From NCBI RefSeq assembly GCF_018555385.1, contig NZ_JAFEJS010000001.1, positions 248,001-312,000 on the forward strand: a DNA stretch of 64,000 nt, in the 5' to 3' direction. Each line of letters opens with the position of its first letter. Position 1 is the stretch's first letter. Of this stretch, positions 28,135 to 37,135 are shown one piece after another. The position numbers and the translations under genes are program-made. The notes under the pieces are model-generated. The model was not told where the DNA came from. It saw only the letters and a list, made by a program, of their open reading frames with translations, and ran no database searches. This DNA comes from Bifidobacterium santillanense. GTDB lineage: Bacteria; Actinomycetota; Actinomycetes; Actinomycetales; Bifidobacteriaceae.

Positions 28135-28165
28135 TTGACCTTGAGCCAACTCAAGGTTTTAGCAT
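28135..28165 (+). promoter_or_regulatory. MerR-type promoter for the isomerase gene
   Basis: TTGACC (28135-28140), 19 bases, then TAGCAT (28160-28165). The spacer contains ACCTTGAG-CCAA-CTCAAGGT (28138-28157), an 8-bp perfect dyad. The long spacer with internal dyad is the hallmark of MerR activation. Confidence 0.8.
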
Positions 28166-28220
28166 GACGTACGTCATTAGGACGAAATCATGAATACACG
28201 GCACACAAAGGAGCATCCAT

Positions 28221-28721
28221 ATGAACAACGAACGACATGTCACGCGAGTGGTAATGGCCGCCGACCCGCTCGGTTACGACCTGAAGGACATCGTGAAGGA
28301 GCATCTCACAAATCGCGGCATCCAAGTGACCGACCTCACCCCCGATACCCCCGACGACTACTTCTCGGTCGGCGAGACCGTAGGGGAACGCATCGCCTCC
28401 GGCGAGTTCGAACGAGGATTCGTCTTCTGCGGCACCGGCATGGGCGTCAGCATCGTGGCGAACAAATTCACCGGGGTGTACGCCGCCCTGTGCGAAAGCA
28501 TCGAGACCGCACGCCTGTCGCGCGTCATCAACGACGCGAACGTGTTGGCGATGGGCGGCATCATCCTCACCCCGTATCTCGCCAAACGGATGGCCGACGT
28601 GTTCCTCGATACCGGGTTCGCGCACGGTTTCTCCGAGGCCGATCCGGAGTTCCTCACGCAGGCGCTCGGACACGTCAGGGACACGGAGACGCGCATCGCG
28701 GAGTACAACGCATCGCGCTGA
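28221..28721 (+). CDS. RpiB/LacA/LacB family sugar-phosphate isomerase
   Basis: This 166-residue isomerase interconverts an aldose and ketose phosphate. Hallmarks are AADPLGYDLKDIVKEHL at the N-terminus, FVFCGTGMGVSIVANKF near residues 69-85 with the catalytic cysteine, and CESIETARLSRVINDANVLAMGG. The first motif has AADPLG where ribose-5-phosphate isomerase B has DHAG, so the substrate may be an erythrulose, galactose or other phosphate rather than ribulose-5-phosphate. AAGGAGCATCC precedes ATG 28221. It is driven by the MerR-type promoter at 28135. Confidence 0.88.
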   Translation: MNNERHVTRVVMAADPLGYDLKDIVKEHLTNRGIQVTDLTPDTPDDYFSVGETVGERIASGEFERGFVFCGTGMGVSIVANKFTGVYAALCESIETARLSRVINDANVLAMGGIILTPYLAKRMADVFLDTGFAHGFSEADPEFLTQALGHVRDTETRIAEYNASR

Positions 28722-28742
28722 GCGTGCACCAGATACATCGGG

Positions 28743-28780
28743 CGGGCGGGTCGAATGCATCGAGTCGTCCGACCCGCCCG
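28743..28780. terminator. bidirectional terminator
   Basis: CGGGCGGGTCG (28743-28753) and CGACCCGCCCG (28770-28780), 11-bp arms and a 16-base loop between the converging isomerase and acetyltransferase genes. Confidence 0.7.
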
Positions 28781-28791
28781 TCGACGCATCA

Positions 28792-29427
28792 TCACGGCCT
28801 GCCTTCGTAGAGGTAGTACACGTCATCGGCGCCGTCGCGACGGGATACGCGCCGCTCGCGGAAACGGGTCAGACCGCGATGGTCATAGAAACCGACGTCG
28901 CAGGTGGTGTCGGTGAACAGGAAGTAGCGGTTGGCGCCGACGTTGCGGAACGTTCGCAGGATGCGGTCGAACAGCATGCGTCCGACTCCCCTGCCGCGTA
29001 CCCGTTCGTCGACGAGGAACAGCACGATTTCGGCATCGTAGCGCGATCCGATACCGCGAATCAGATGCGCGTCGACGGCGATGAGTTCAAGCGCCTCGCG
29101 GATGCCCCGTCGCCCCTCGGCCGAGAACGGCAGAGGAATCGATTCCCGGATCATGTGGAGGACATGCCGGCACCGCGGCAGTGGTCGTCGACGCGAGACC
29201 GCCGCGGCGACACGGCCCAGGATCACGCCCACGACCTCGCCGTCGCGCTCGGCGGCCATCGCGACGGTCGAGCGGGACAGGCAGTGATGCAGATCTGCGG
29301 CGGCGAGTCTTCGCGCGCAGGCATCGCCCACCGACGCGTACCACATGCGACGCATCATCTCGATCACCGTCGGATAATCGTCACGGTGCAACGGCCTCAT
29401 GGTCACGGAATCGTCCATATGTCCCAT
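28792..29427 (-). CDS. GNAT family N-acetyltransferase
   Basis: This protein of about 211 residues is a GNAT acetyltransferase: MRPLHRDDYPTVIEMMRRMW at the N-terminus, VVGVILGRVA near residue 65, and the acetyl-CoA loop LFLVDERVRGRGVGRMLFDR near 145-165, then the terminal YDHRGLTRFRERR. Start 29427 or 29418 are both possible; neither has a strong ribosome site. The upstream frame extension to 29838 is antisense to the next gene. It lies 32 bases after the SDR gene on the same strand and is probably in its operon. Substrate unknown. Confidence 0.87.
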   Translation of the reverse strand: MGHMDDSVTMRPLHRDDYPTVIEMMRRMWYASVGDACARRLAAADLHHCLSRSTVAMAAERDGEVVGVILGRVAAAVSRRRPLPRCRHVLHMIRESIPLPFSAEGRRGIREALELIAVDAHLIRGIGSRYDAEIVLFLVDERVRGRGVGRMLFDRILRTFRNVGANRYFLFTDTTCDVGFYDHRGLTRFRERRVSRRDGADDVYYLYEGRP

Positions 29428-29459
29428 TGTCGCATCGGCGGCTCCGGGCGCGACCGGAG

Positions 29460-30374
29460 TCACACCATATCGATCGGCGACGCGAACCCGGATAGTTGCT
29501 CGGCGCACGCCTTCGAACAGTATTCCCAGACGCGCCGCTCCCCTTCCGGCGAGATCCATTTCGGATTGATGTGCTTCGGTCGCCGGTTGCCGTAGAAACC
29601 GCCACTCACGCCCTCGACCGACGGGTCGGTCGCCATGAACACGCTGGTTCGCGCGCCGTGGGCTGCGGACCGGATGAACGGCAGCCACAGGATCAGCAAC
29701 GGCAGCATCCATGGTGCGGTGCGGATCGATTCGCGCTGCAGCGAGGTCGCGGCCGATCCGGGTTCGACGGTGTTGACGGCGATGTTGCGGACGCCGGACG
29801 CCTTGAGACGTTCGTCGAACTGGCGCATCAGCCACCACACGTAGAGCTTCGAGAGACCGTACGCGCGCACCATCGAATAATGCCGCTCCAGTTCGATGTC
29901 GTCGAGAATCGGCCGGCCTCCCTGACGGTACGATTCGCTGGCGACCGTCACGATGCGCGCGGAATCGCTTCGCTCCAGCATCGGCAGCAGCAGGCTGGTC
30001 AGCAGGAACGGCTGCAGCGTGTTGATGGCGAACGTCTTCTCATGGCCTTCGGCGGTGACTTCGCGGGCGGAGCCGAACTGTCCGCCGGCGTTGTTGACGA
30101 GTACGTCGAGATGATCGTACGTTCCGGCGATCTCCTCGGCGAAGTCCCGGACGCTCGCCATCAGGGAGAGGTCGGCGATGTGCGCATGCACATCGGGATT
30201 GCCGCTGCGCTCGACGATCCAATCCCGGGCAGCCCGGGTCTTGTCGGGATTCCGCCCGTGCATGACGATCGTGTGCCCCTGTTGCGCCAGCGCCAGCGCG
30301 GTCTGCTTGCCGATTCCTCCGGAGGCGCCCGTGACCAGGATGATCTTCCTCGCGCTCGCGTTCATGTCATTCAT
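29460..30374 (-). CDS. short-chain dehydrogenase/reductase (retinol dehydrogenase-like)
   Basis: This 304-residue NAD(P)-dependent oxidoreductase has TGASGGIGKQTALALAQQG (about residues 13-31), NNAGGQFG, the serine in VTVASESY and the YGLSK active site near residue 173. Length and C-terminal region match the extended retinol dehydrogenase/WW-oxidoreductase-like group. ATG 30374 follows AAAGGCGG. A TetR-type operator lies 24 bases upstream, and a TetR gene is divergent, so it is probably repressed by that regulator. Confidence 0.92.
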   Translation of the reverse strand: MNDMNASARKIILVTGASGGIGKQTALALAQQGHTIVMHGRNPDKTRAARDWIVERSGNPDVHAHIADLSLMASVRDFAEEIAGTYDHLDVLVNNAGGQFGSAREVTAEGHEKTFAINTLQPFLLTSLLLPMLERSDSARIVTVASESYRQGGRPILDDIELERHYSMVRAYGLSKLYVWWLMRQFDERLKASGVRNIAVNTVEPGSAATSLQRESIRTAPWMLPLLILWLPFIRSAAHGARTSVFMATDPSVEGVSGGFYGNRRPKHINPKWISPEGERRVWEYCSKACAEQLSGFASPIDMV

Positions 30375-30397
30375 GCGGTGTTCCGCCTTTCTCGCAG

Positions 30398-30421
30398 GTG
30401 ATGTAACATCTGTCACATCAC
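30398..30421. promoter_or_regulatory. TetR-type operator between the SDR and tetR genes
   Basis: GTGATGT-10 bases-ACATCAC, perfect 7-bp arms, in the intergenic region shared by the SDR gene (minus) and the TetR gene (plus). Confidence 0.7.
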
Positions 30422-30495
30422 TCACGCTATCGACCGGTATCGTGCACGCGCAAGCGCCGCGACATCGGACATGACAGAACGGAGGAAACTGCTAC

Positions 30496-31206
30496 ATGGA
30501 CCGCACGGACCGTACGGACCGCATCGGCGAGGGCCCGAATACGGGATATGACCGTTCCTCGCCGGCATCCCATCCGACGGGGAGCATGGCCGCCGATCGT
30601 CGTCTCGCCACACTGCATCGCAACAACGAGGAGTCGAACGCCTTCGTACGCGAATGCATCGAAGGGGCGCTGATACGGCTGATGGAGACCAAGCCGTTCG
30701 ACCGCATCAGCGTCTCCGATATCGCGCGTCTCGCCGGCGTCTCACGCAACGCCTACTACCGCAACTATTCGTCGAAGGAGGACATCCTCACGGGATTCCT
30801 CGACACCGTGTTCACGGCGATCAATGCGAGCCTGCTCAGCTACGATCCGATGACGCAGACACGCGAGGCGTGGCTCGCGCTGCTTGACGGCGTGAGCGGC
30901 ATAGCGCAGCAGTACCGGCTCATCCTGAAGGCCGGCCAAGGCGACCGTATCCGCGAGCGGATGGAGTCGCATATGAATCGCGGCGCCGCAAGGAACCGGA
31001 TCGGACCCACCTACGCCGCATGCTACTGGGCGGGCGCCATCTGCGCGGTGGTGGACCGTTGGGTGCTGGACGGCATGGCCGCGCCCAAGGAGGAAATCGC
31101 CGACGTCATGACCGACCTGATGCTCCGCGGCGTGGCCACGGCCGACAAGTACGGCACGGGATGCGTCGCGGACACCGCGGTCAGCGTCGTACGCGCGAGA
31201 GCGTGA
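30496..31206 (+). CDS. TetR/AcrR family transcriptional regulator
   Basis: This 236-residue protein carries an N-terminal low-complexity extension (MDRTDRTDRIGEGPNTGYDR, residues 1-20) before the helix-turn-helix at about 74-100 (DRISVSDIARLAGVSRNAYY). The remainder is a helical ligand domain. ATG 30496 follows GGAGGAAACTGCTAC. The extension is unusual for TetR but the ribosome site supports it. It is divergent from the SDR gene and overlaps the converging MFS gene by 26 bases at its 3' end. Confidence 0.9.
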   Translation: MDRTDRTDRIGEGPNTGYDRSSPASHPTGSMAADRRLATLHRNNEESNAFVRECIEGALIRLMETKPFDRISVSDIARLAGVSRNAYYRNYSSKEDILTGFLDTVFTAINASLLSYDPMTQTREAWLALLDGVSGIAQQYRLILKAGQGDRIRERMESHMNRGAARNRIGPTYAACYWAGAICAVVDRWVLDGMAAPKEEIADVMTDLMLRGVATADKYGTGCVADTAVSVVRARA

Positions 31207-32551
31207 GCACGTACCAGGCGACGGGCAGGGTCAGCAGGCCTCCGGCGACGAACACCCACGCGATCGGGATCACGTCGGCGAGCGGCGCGAAGATCAGCAT
31301 GCCGAGCGGCATGCCGAACGTTGAGAGCGTGGTGTCGAGACCGAAGACGCGGCCGGTCATCGACTCGTCGGATTCGGACTGCATGATCGTGCGCATCGGG
31401 CCGATGCAGACGGCGGAGGCGACGCCGTTGAGCACGTCGATGACGAGGTAGACGAGCAGGTTCGGCGCCAGTCCGAGCCCGACGACGGTGATGCCGACCA
31501 TCGCGATGCCGGCCGCGACCATACGCAGTTGCCTAACCCCGCCGCGCAGGAACCTCACGCCGATCGTGGACATGAGCGCGCCGCCGAGCAGCATGCCGAC
31601 GCTCAGACCGAGCTCGTTGGCGGCGAGCTTGTCGGAGGCGGTCGTGAGATTCACGAACCCCAGATTCAGGTCGATGCCCTCGTATTCGCGGGTCATGAGC
31701 AGAAGCGTCAGGTTCATCGGGGCGACCGACATGAAGCAGGTGAGCGCGTCGCCGAGGATCACGCCCTTCAGGTGGGGGTTGCCCATCGCGTACGCGAGTC
31801 CGGCCTTGAGGTCGGCGAAGTTGCGACGCAGGATGGCCATCGGTCCGGCGTTCCCGGAATGACCGTCGCCGTCGGCCGGGGCCGGACGTCCGGACGCGGC
31901 GACGTCGACCGTCCTTCTCGGCATGCGGATGAACGCGACGAAGCCGACGCCTATCACGGCGGTCGTCACGTCGATCAGCAGGATCGACCACAGCGGCGCC
32001 ACGTTAACGAGCACGGCGGCGAGGGCTGGTGCGGCGAGGCGGTTGGCCGAGTCGATGACGCCGAATATCGAGTTGACGCGCAGCAGCCCCCGCTCCGGAA
32101 CGATGTCCGGGATGAACGACTGCACGGCGGGCTGCTGGATGCCGCCGCCCGCCGAACGGATGAGCAGCACCACGAAGATCAGCGACAGACTCGCCCATCC
32201 GGTCGCGAAGGCGACGGACAGCGCCACGGTGACGGCCGCGATGACGAGATCCGGCAGGACGATCAGGGCCTTGCGGTTGTACCGGTCGGCCATAGGCCCG
32301 CCGAAGATCGACACGACGGCCTGCGGCACCACGCCGAAGAGGGTGGCGAGCAGCATGGACCAGCCGCTCTTCTCCTGCATCACGATCCACCACCAGATGG
32401 CGTATTGGACGATGCTGGAGCCGAGCAGCGAGAACGCCTGCCCGACGAGCAGCAATGCGGCGCGGCGATGCCAGCCGGTTTCGCGCGGGTCGTTCTCCGA
32501 CGCGATCGCGTCCGAAGGCATGGCGGAACCTTGGGAAAGATGTTGAGACAT
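31181..32551 (-). CDS. MFS transporter, DHA3/macrolide-efflux type
   Basis: This 456-residue membrane protein has about 12 transmembrane segments and a central cytoplasmic loop (about residues 205-225). The GGPMADRYNRKALIV loop between segments 2 and 3 is the MFS signature, and the pattern LLLVGQAFSLLGSSIVQYAIWWWIV at the N-terminus is that of the MefA/enterobactin-exporter-like DHA3 group. It most likely exports a drug or small metabolite. Its 3' end overlaps the TetR gene by 26 bases. A 320-base gap lies upstream. Confidence 0.92.
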   Translation of the reverse strand: MSQHLSQGSAMPSDAIASENDPRETGWHRRAALLLVGQAFSLLGSSIVQYAIWWWIVMQEKSGWSMLLATLFGVVPQAVVSIFGGPMADRYNRKALIVLPDLVIAAVTVALSVAFATGWASLSLIFVVLLIRSAGGGIQQPAVQSFIPDIVPERGLLRVNSIFGVIDSANRLAAPALAAVLVNVAPLWSILLIDVTTAVIGVGFVAFIRMPRRTVDVAASGRPAPADGDGHSGNAGPMAILRRNFADLKAGLAYAMGNPHLKGVILGDALTCFMSVAPMNLTLLLMTREYEGIDLNLGFVNLTTASDKLAANELGLSVGMLLGGALMSTIGVRFLRGGVRQLRMVAAGIAMVGITVVGLGLAPNLLVYLVIDVLNGVASAVCIGPMRTIMQSESDESMTGRVFGLDTTLSTFGMPLGMLIFAPLADVIPIAWVFVAGGLLTLPVAWYVLTLSRVRR

Positions 32552-32870
32552 GTGTGTTGATAATCCTTACGTGTACCCGGGAACGGGACCGTCGCCGAAT
32601 CCGGCGACACGACGACCTACGGGCAACCACTGAACGGTATGCCGTCGCCGGTCGTACCCCTCTCGACTGATGTGCATATGACGAAACCGGCGCGCCCGCA
32701 TCAAACGGGCTGCGTCACGGCCCATCGACGGGCCGATCATCGCGTTATATCGCGGGTTTGAACGCGACCAGCGCGTCCCTCGTCATCATGCAACGTAAAG
32801 AACACATGGTTCCAGACCATAAACCCCGTCACGGACAGGCGATCACGGGCGGACGATCACGGGCGGACGG
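32552..32870. other. gap of 319 bases with no gene
   Basis: The left end is the promoter region of the MFS gene. Near the right end a 14-base word GATCACGGGCGGAC is repeated in tandem (about 32843-32870). No credible coding frame, tRNA or strong terminator was seen. Confidence 0.5.
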
Positions 32871-33839
32871 TCATTCGCCGGATTCCGCCTCCGCATCCTC
32901 CTTCAGCGCGCGCAGCAGCGCCCGGTCGCGTTCCTCGATGACGCGCCTGCCGTCCTCCCCCTGCCAGGAGAAGAATCCCCTGCCGGTCTTTGCGCCCAGA
33001 TCGCCGGCCTTGACCTTCTCGGCGAGCAGCGGCGAGGGACCGGTGCCGTTGTCCATGTCGTCGAACAGGTAGGTGCTGATGTTGTAGAACACGTCGAGTC
33101 CGCCCAGATCGATGCTGGCGACCGGGCCGACGAGGTTCCAGCGGCGGCCGAGGCTGTACCTCATCACGTCGTCGACGGTGGCCGCGTCGGCGATGCCCTC
33201 CTGGATGATGTGGAACTCCTCGCGCAGCACGGCCATCTGGAGACGGTTGCCGATGAAACCGAGCGACTCCCTGTTGAGCTTCGCCGGCTTCTTGCCGATG
33301 CGCGCCATCAGGTCGAAGGTCGTGTCGAGCACGTCCGGGGCGGTCCGCTCCCCCGGCACGACCTCGACCAAAGGCATGAGCTGCGCCGGATTCCAGAAGT
33401 GCGCGACGACGAAACGCTCGGGCCTCTCCAGCGCGGAGGCGATGGCCGTCGGACTCAGGCCCGAGGTGTTCGTCGCGAAGATCGCGTCCTTCGGCGCGAA
33501 CCGTTCGACCTCGGCCCACACGCTTCGCTTCACGTCGAGGTTCTCGGCGACCGATTCGATGACGAAGTCGGCGCCGGCGACGCCCTCCTCGTAGCCGACG
33601 ACCGGCGTGAGACGCTCGAGCACGTCGTCGACCGTCTCGCCGTCGTGCAGAAGCCCCGCATCGGCGAAGGCCGTCGTGTCCCGGCGGACGTTGCCCATCG
33701 CGCGTTGCAGCGACGCCTCGCTGCGCCCGACCAGTCTCGTGTCGTATCCCGCCAGCGCGAACTGCAGCGCGATGGCGTGCCCCATCGTGCCGGTGCCCAC
33801 GTTCGCGATCGTCCGGATATCGTCAACATTCCTGCTCAT
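32871..33839 (-). CDS. 3-hydroxyacyl-CoA dehydrogenase family protein
   Basis: This 322-residue enzyme has the N-terminal Rossmann motif NVGTGTMGHAIALQFALAG (residues 13-31), the substrate/catalytic HFWNPAQLMPLVEVV near 146-160, and the NRLQMAVLREEFHI helix of the C-terminal domain near 195-208. It matches 3-hydroxybutyryl-CoA dehydrogenase and the related lambda-crystallin/gulonate dehydrogenase group. As the suspected host group lacks beta-oxidation, a polyol or hydroxy-acid substrate is as likely as an acyl-CoA. It lies 66 bases downstream of the MFS gene on the same strand. Confidence 0.9.
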   Translation of the reverse strand: MSRNVDDIRTIANVGTGTMGHAIALQFALAGYDTRLVGRSEASLQRAMGNVRRDTTAFADAGLLHDGETVDDVLERLTPVVGYEEGVAGADFVIESVAENLDVKRSVWAEVERFAPKDAIFATNTSGLSPTAIASALERPERFVVAHFWNPAQLMPLVEVVPGERTAPDVLDTTFDLMARIGKKPAKLNRESLGFIGNRLQMAVLREEFHIIQEGIADAATVDDVMRYSLGRRWNLVGPVASIDLGGLDVFYNISTYLFDDMDNGTGPSPLLAEKVKAGDLGAKTGRGFFSWQGEDGRRVIEERDRALLRALKEDAEAESGE

Positions 33840-33905
33840 CGTCGAACCACCTTCGTCTTCATTTCCATGCGGCGGTAATCGCCGTCTCCCGTATTGTAGG
33901 CCCGT

Positions 33906-35252
33906 TCAGCGGTCGGACCAGCGCAGCAGCTCGAAGACGAGGACGTAGACGAGCAGCAGCGCGGAGGCGAGGAACACGATGCGCAGGGCGAGATCGAGCG
34001 AGGGCAGGAACGTGGCGACGACGCCGAACACCGCGACGCCGATCGCGCCTCCGACCTGGCGGAACGTGTTGAACATGGCCGAGGCGATGCCGGCCTGCGC
34101 CGAATCGACGCTTTTGAGCACCACACCCGCGGCCGCCGGCGTGGTGATGGCCGCGCCGAAGCCGACGACGCTCAGTCCGACGGCGATCACCCATACGGGG
34201 ATGGGCTGCGGGGTGAGGAATTCGAACAGGAACCCGGCGATCATGATCGTCAGTCCCAACGTGATGGAGAACTTCGATCCGTGTGCGGTGATGATGCGCC
34301 CGCCGGCGAGGTTGCCGGCGATGGTCACGAACGCGGAGGGCACGAATACGAGTCCCGCGGCGAACGCGCCCATGCCGAGCTCGTTCTGGAGGAACATCGT
34401 GCAGATGAACACCATGCCGTACCAGTTGAAGATCATGATGAAGCCGATCTGCAGCGCGACTTGCATGCCGCGGACACGGAAGAGCCCGAGCGGCATCATC
34501 GGGGCCGCGACCTTCGACTGCACATACGCGAACGCGGCAAGCGCGACGAGTCCCGCGCCGAGCAGCGCGAGGGTCGCGGGCGCGACGGCCCCGATCGATC
34601 CGACCTCGATGATGCCGGCGACGAGCGCGGACAGGCCGATCAGCGCCAACGTCTGACCCGTCCAGTCGAATCGGACCGGACGGGACGGGGAACGGGCGAT
34701 GCGCGGGGCCGCGACGAGGATCGCCAGGCAGAACGGCACGTTGATCGCGAACACGAGACTCCAGTGAATCGGCGTGAGGAGCCCTCCGAGCAACGGTCCC
34801 ACGGCCGACGCGGAGGCGCCGCCCGCGCCCCACAGGGCCAGAGCCCACGCGCGGCGCCGCGGATCCGGATTCGCCTCGTTGATCAGGGACATTGAGGCGG
34901 GCAGGATCAGCGCCGAGGCGACACCGAGCAGGCATCGGCCGGCGACGAGCGCCGCCATCGACCAGGCGAACGAGCAGAACAGCGAGGCCGCTCCGAACAG
35001 CGTCGCCCCGACGAGGAACACGCGTTTGGCCCCGAACCGGTCGGCGAGGCTGCCGGCGAGCAGCAGCAGGGCCGCGAACAGCAGCGTGTAGCCGTCGACG
35101 ACCCATTGCCGGACCGCCATGTCGCCGCCGAGGTCCTGCGCGATGGTGGGCAGCGCCACGTTGACGATGAGCACATCCATGCCCGCGAGGAACGAAGCCA
35201 GGGCCGCCGCGAACGTGGTCGGCACCGACGAACTCTTTGAAGGAACTTCCAT
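33906..35252 (-). CDS. MFS transporter, DHA2 (drug:H+ antiporter) family
   Basis: This 448-residue protein has about 14 predicted membrane segments. The first segment carries the DHA2 motif LASFLAGMDVLIVNVALPTI, and the loop AGSLADRFGAKRVFLVG is the MFS signature A. The antiporter motif C region reads GVASALILPASM then GPLLGGLL. Start 35252 (MEVPSKSSSV) has GGGAGCAAT before it, better than 35285. It is divergent from a LysR-type gene with a palindrome between them and probably under its control. It may export a toxic compound. Confidence 0.92.
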   Translation of the reverse strand: MEVPSKSSSVPTTFAAALASFLAGMDVLIVNVALPTIAQDLGGDMAVRQWVVDGYTLLFAALLLLAGSLADRFGAKRVFLVGATLFGAASLFCSFAWSMAALVAGRCLLGVASALILPASMSLINEANPDPRRRAWALALWGAGGASASAVGPLLGGLLTPIHWSLVFAINVPFCLAILVAAPRIARSPSRPVRFDWTGQTLALIGLSALVAGIIEVGSIGAVAPATLALLGAGLVALAAFAYVQSKVAAPMMPLGLFRVRGMQVALQIGFIMIFNWYGMVFICTMFLQNELGMGAFAAGLVFVPSAFVTIAGNLAGGRIITAHGSKFSITLGLTIMIAGFLFEFLTPQPIPVWVIAVGLSVVGFGAAITTPAAAGVVLKSVDSAQAGIASAMFNTFRQVGGAIGVAVFGVVATFLPSLDLALRIVFLASALLLVYVLVFELLRWSDR

Positions 35253-35353
35253 ATTGCTCCCGATTTCATATACCGATATCTGCAACGCTGAATATGATAT
35301 GTTCTGAAAACGTTGGAATATCGCCGTTTGTATATGATTGTGGTTTACAACCC

Positions 35354-35370
35354 GTGAACCATGGGTTCAC
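35354..35370. promoter_or_regulatory. LysR-type operator between the MFS and lysR genes
   Basis: GTGAACC-ATG-GGTTCAC, perfect 7-bp arms, within the 226-base divergent region. It contains a T-N11-A arrangement, as LysR sites do. Confidence 0.7.
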
Positions 35371-35478
35371 ACAGTTCCGGCCCCTCGACCTCCCCTCCCC
35401 GAGAGGGGTCGTCCATGGATGCGGACCGAGAGGCGGGAACCGGGACAAGCCGAAGACCATCCGACCGACAGGGGCGCA

Positions 35479-36375
35479 ATGTACGATACACGTCTGGACG
35501 CGGTGATCGCCGCCGCAGAGACCGGCAGCTTCGCGGCCGCCGGACGTCGACTGCACATCTCGACGCCGGCGCTCGCCAAGCAGGTCACCACATTCGAAAG
35601 GGATTGCGGGATCACGCTCTTCAATCGTTCCCGCACCGGCGTCACCCCGACCCGGGCCGGCGCGGAGCTGATCGAGGGTGCACGGGACGTTATCCGGCAG
35701 TCGGCCGAGATCATCGACAGGGCGCGGCGGCATGCGCATCCCGATGATGCACCGGTCCGATTGGGCATCTCCATCCTGCGTCCGGCACGCCGAATCCTCG
35801 ACCTGTGGCAACGTGCCGGGCACACGGATATCCGTCTGGAACTCGTCTCGATGCCGGACGACGATATGCCGATCGGCGACATCATCGCACGGCTCGGCGA
35901 GGACATCGACGTGATCGCCACTGCGTTCGTGCCGAACCACTGGAACGGCGTGTGCGGCATGCTGCCGCTGTCATACGAGCCGCTGTGTCTGGCCGCGCCG
36001 CGCAGCCACCCGCTCGCGCGACGGGCGAGGCTCACGATCGACGATCTGACCGGCGCGCGCATCCGCATCCTGTCGCGCGGCAACGGTGCCGACGACATCG
36101 CCCGTGACCTGCTCACGCGCAATCCGGGTATCACCCTGGTCGACATCGACCGGTACGACCTCGACCTGTTCAACGACTGCGCCGAATCCGGCGACCTGCT
36201 CATCTCCAAGCCGATGTGGGACGGCGTGCACCCGCAGCTCGTCAACGTGGCCGTCGACTGGCCCGAACCGGTCGGCATGCAGTACGGCCTCCTGTACCCG
36301 CTCGCCCCGTCCCCGGCCGTCAGGGCGTTCGTCGACCGAGTCGCGCAGCTGGGCGGCGTTACGCCCGCCGAGTGA
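35479..36375 (+). CDS. LysR family transcriptional regulator (ArgP-like)
   Basis: This 298-residue regulator begins MYDTRLDAVIAAAETGSFA with the LysR helix-turn-helix to about residue 60 (AGRRLHISTPALAKQVTTFE); the rest is an effector domain. Start 35479 has CAGGGGCGCA. It lacks the usual TPSAVSQRI pattern of ArgP, so that relation is only general. It is divergent from the DHA2-type MFS exporter and probably activates it. Its 3' end overlaps the converging DedA gene by 17 bases. Confidence 0.9.
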   Translation: MYDTRLDAVIAAAETGSFAAAGRRLHISTPALAKQVTTFERDCGITLFNRSRTGVTPTRAGAELIEGARDVIRQSAEIIDRARRHAHPDDAPVRLGISILRPARRILDLWQRAGHTDIRLELVSMPDDDMPIGDIIARLGEDIDVIATAFVPNHWNGVCGMLPLSYEPLCLAAPRSHPLARRARLTIDDLTGARIRILSRGNGADDIARDLLTRNPGITLVDIDRYDLDLFNDCAESGDLLISKPMWDGVHPQLVNVAVDWPEPVGMQYGLLYPLAPSPAVRAFVDRVAQLGGVTPAE

Positions 36376-37021
36376 CGAGATGCGCACGCACCTTGACGAC
36401 GACGTACCAGACGACCAGTGCGACGACGATCGCGGCAACGGCGTACTGGAACCTGTCGAGGAAACCGAGGATGGAGCACCACTGCGCGCCGAGCAGGTAT
36501 CCGGCCATGATGAGAATCGTGTTCCACACAGCCGAGCCGATCATCGTCAGCAACGTGAACCTGGCGAGATCCGTGCGAGCGATGCCCGCGGGGATGGAGA
36601 TGAGCGAACGCACGATCGGAATGACGCGGCCGATGAACACGGACAGGAGACCGTAGCGGGCGAACCAGTCGTTCGCCTTGTCGATGTCGGACGCGTCGGT
36701 CAGCGGCATCCGATCGAACAGACGACGCATGCGCTCCGCACCGATCGCGTAGGCGACGCCGTAGAGCATGAGCGCGCCGACGACCGAGCCGACGGTGGCG
36801 CCGCCGATCGCCTCGACCAAGGTCATGTGCCCCTGAGCGGCGGTGAAGCCGGCCAGGGGCAGGATGACCTCGCTGGGAATCGGTGGGAACAGGTTCTCGA
36901 GGAGCACGGCCACGCCCGTGCCGAGACCGCCCATGACGGACATGAGGCCGACGAGCCATTCGGTCATGGCTCCGATGAATCCGCCCGTGGAGACCGGGCA
37001 TGCGGTGATGTTTTCGATCAT
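36359..37021 (-). CDS. DedA family membrane protein
   Basis: This 220-residue protein has the DedA hallmark: ENLFPPIPSEVILPLAGF near residues 42-59, a reentrant amphipathic region, and FARYGLLSVFIGRVIPIVRSLIS with the conserved arginine near 120-142. There are about 4-5 membrane segments. DedA proteins flip lipid carriers such as undecaprenyl phosphate or phospholipids and support envelope integrity. It is single, converging with lysR by a 17-base overlap. Confidence 0.93.
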   Translation of the reverse strand: MIENITACPVSTGGFIGAMTEWLVGLMSVMGGLGTGVAVLLENLFPPIPSEVILPLAGFTAAQGHMTLVEAIGGATVGSVVGALMLYGVAYAIGAERMRRLFDRMPLTDASDIDKANDWFARYGLLSVFIGRVIPIVRSLISIPAGIARTDLARFTLLTMIGSAVWNTILIMAGYLLGAQWCSILGFLDRFQYAVAAIVVALVVWYVVVKVRAHLVTRRA

Positions 37022-37135
37022 GGCCCCAACGCTATGGGGGCCTCGCTTAGCGTCGGCTAATTCTCGACACGCCGGCGCGTGAGTGACGATGCGCGATGCG
37101 AGGAAGGCGTCGTGGCGGCATCCCGCGGTCCGACG

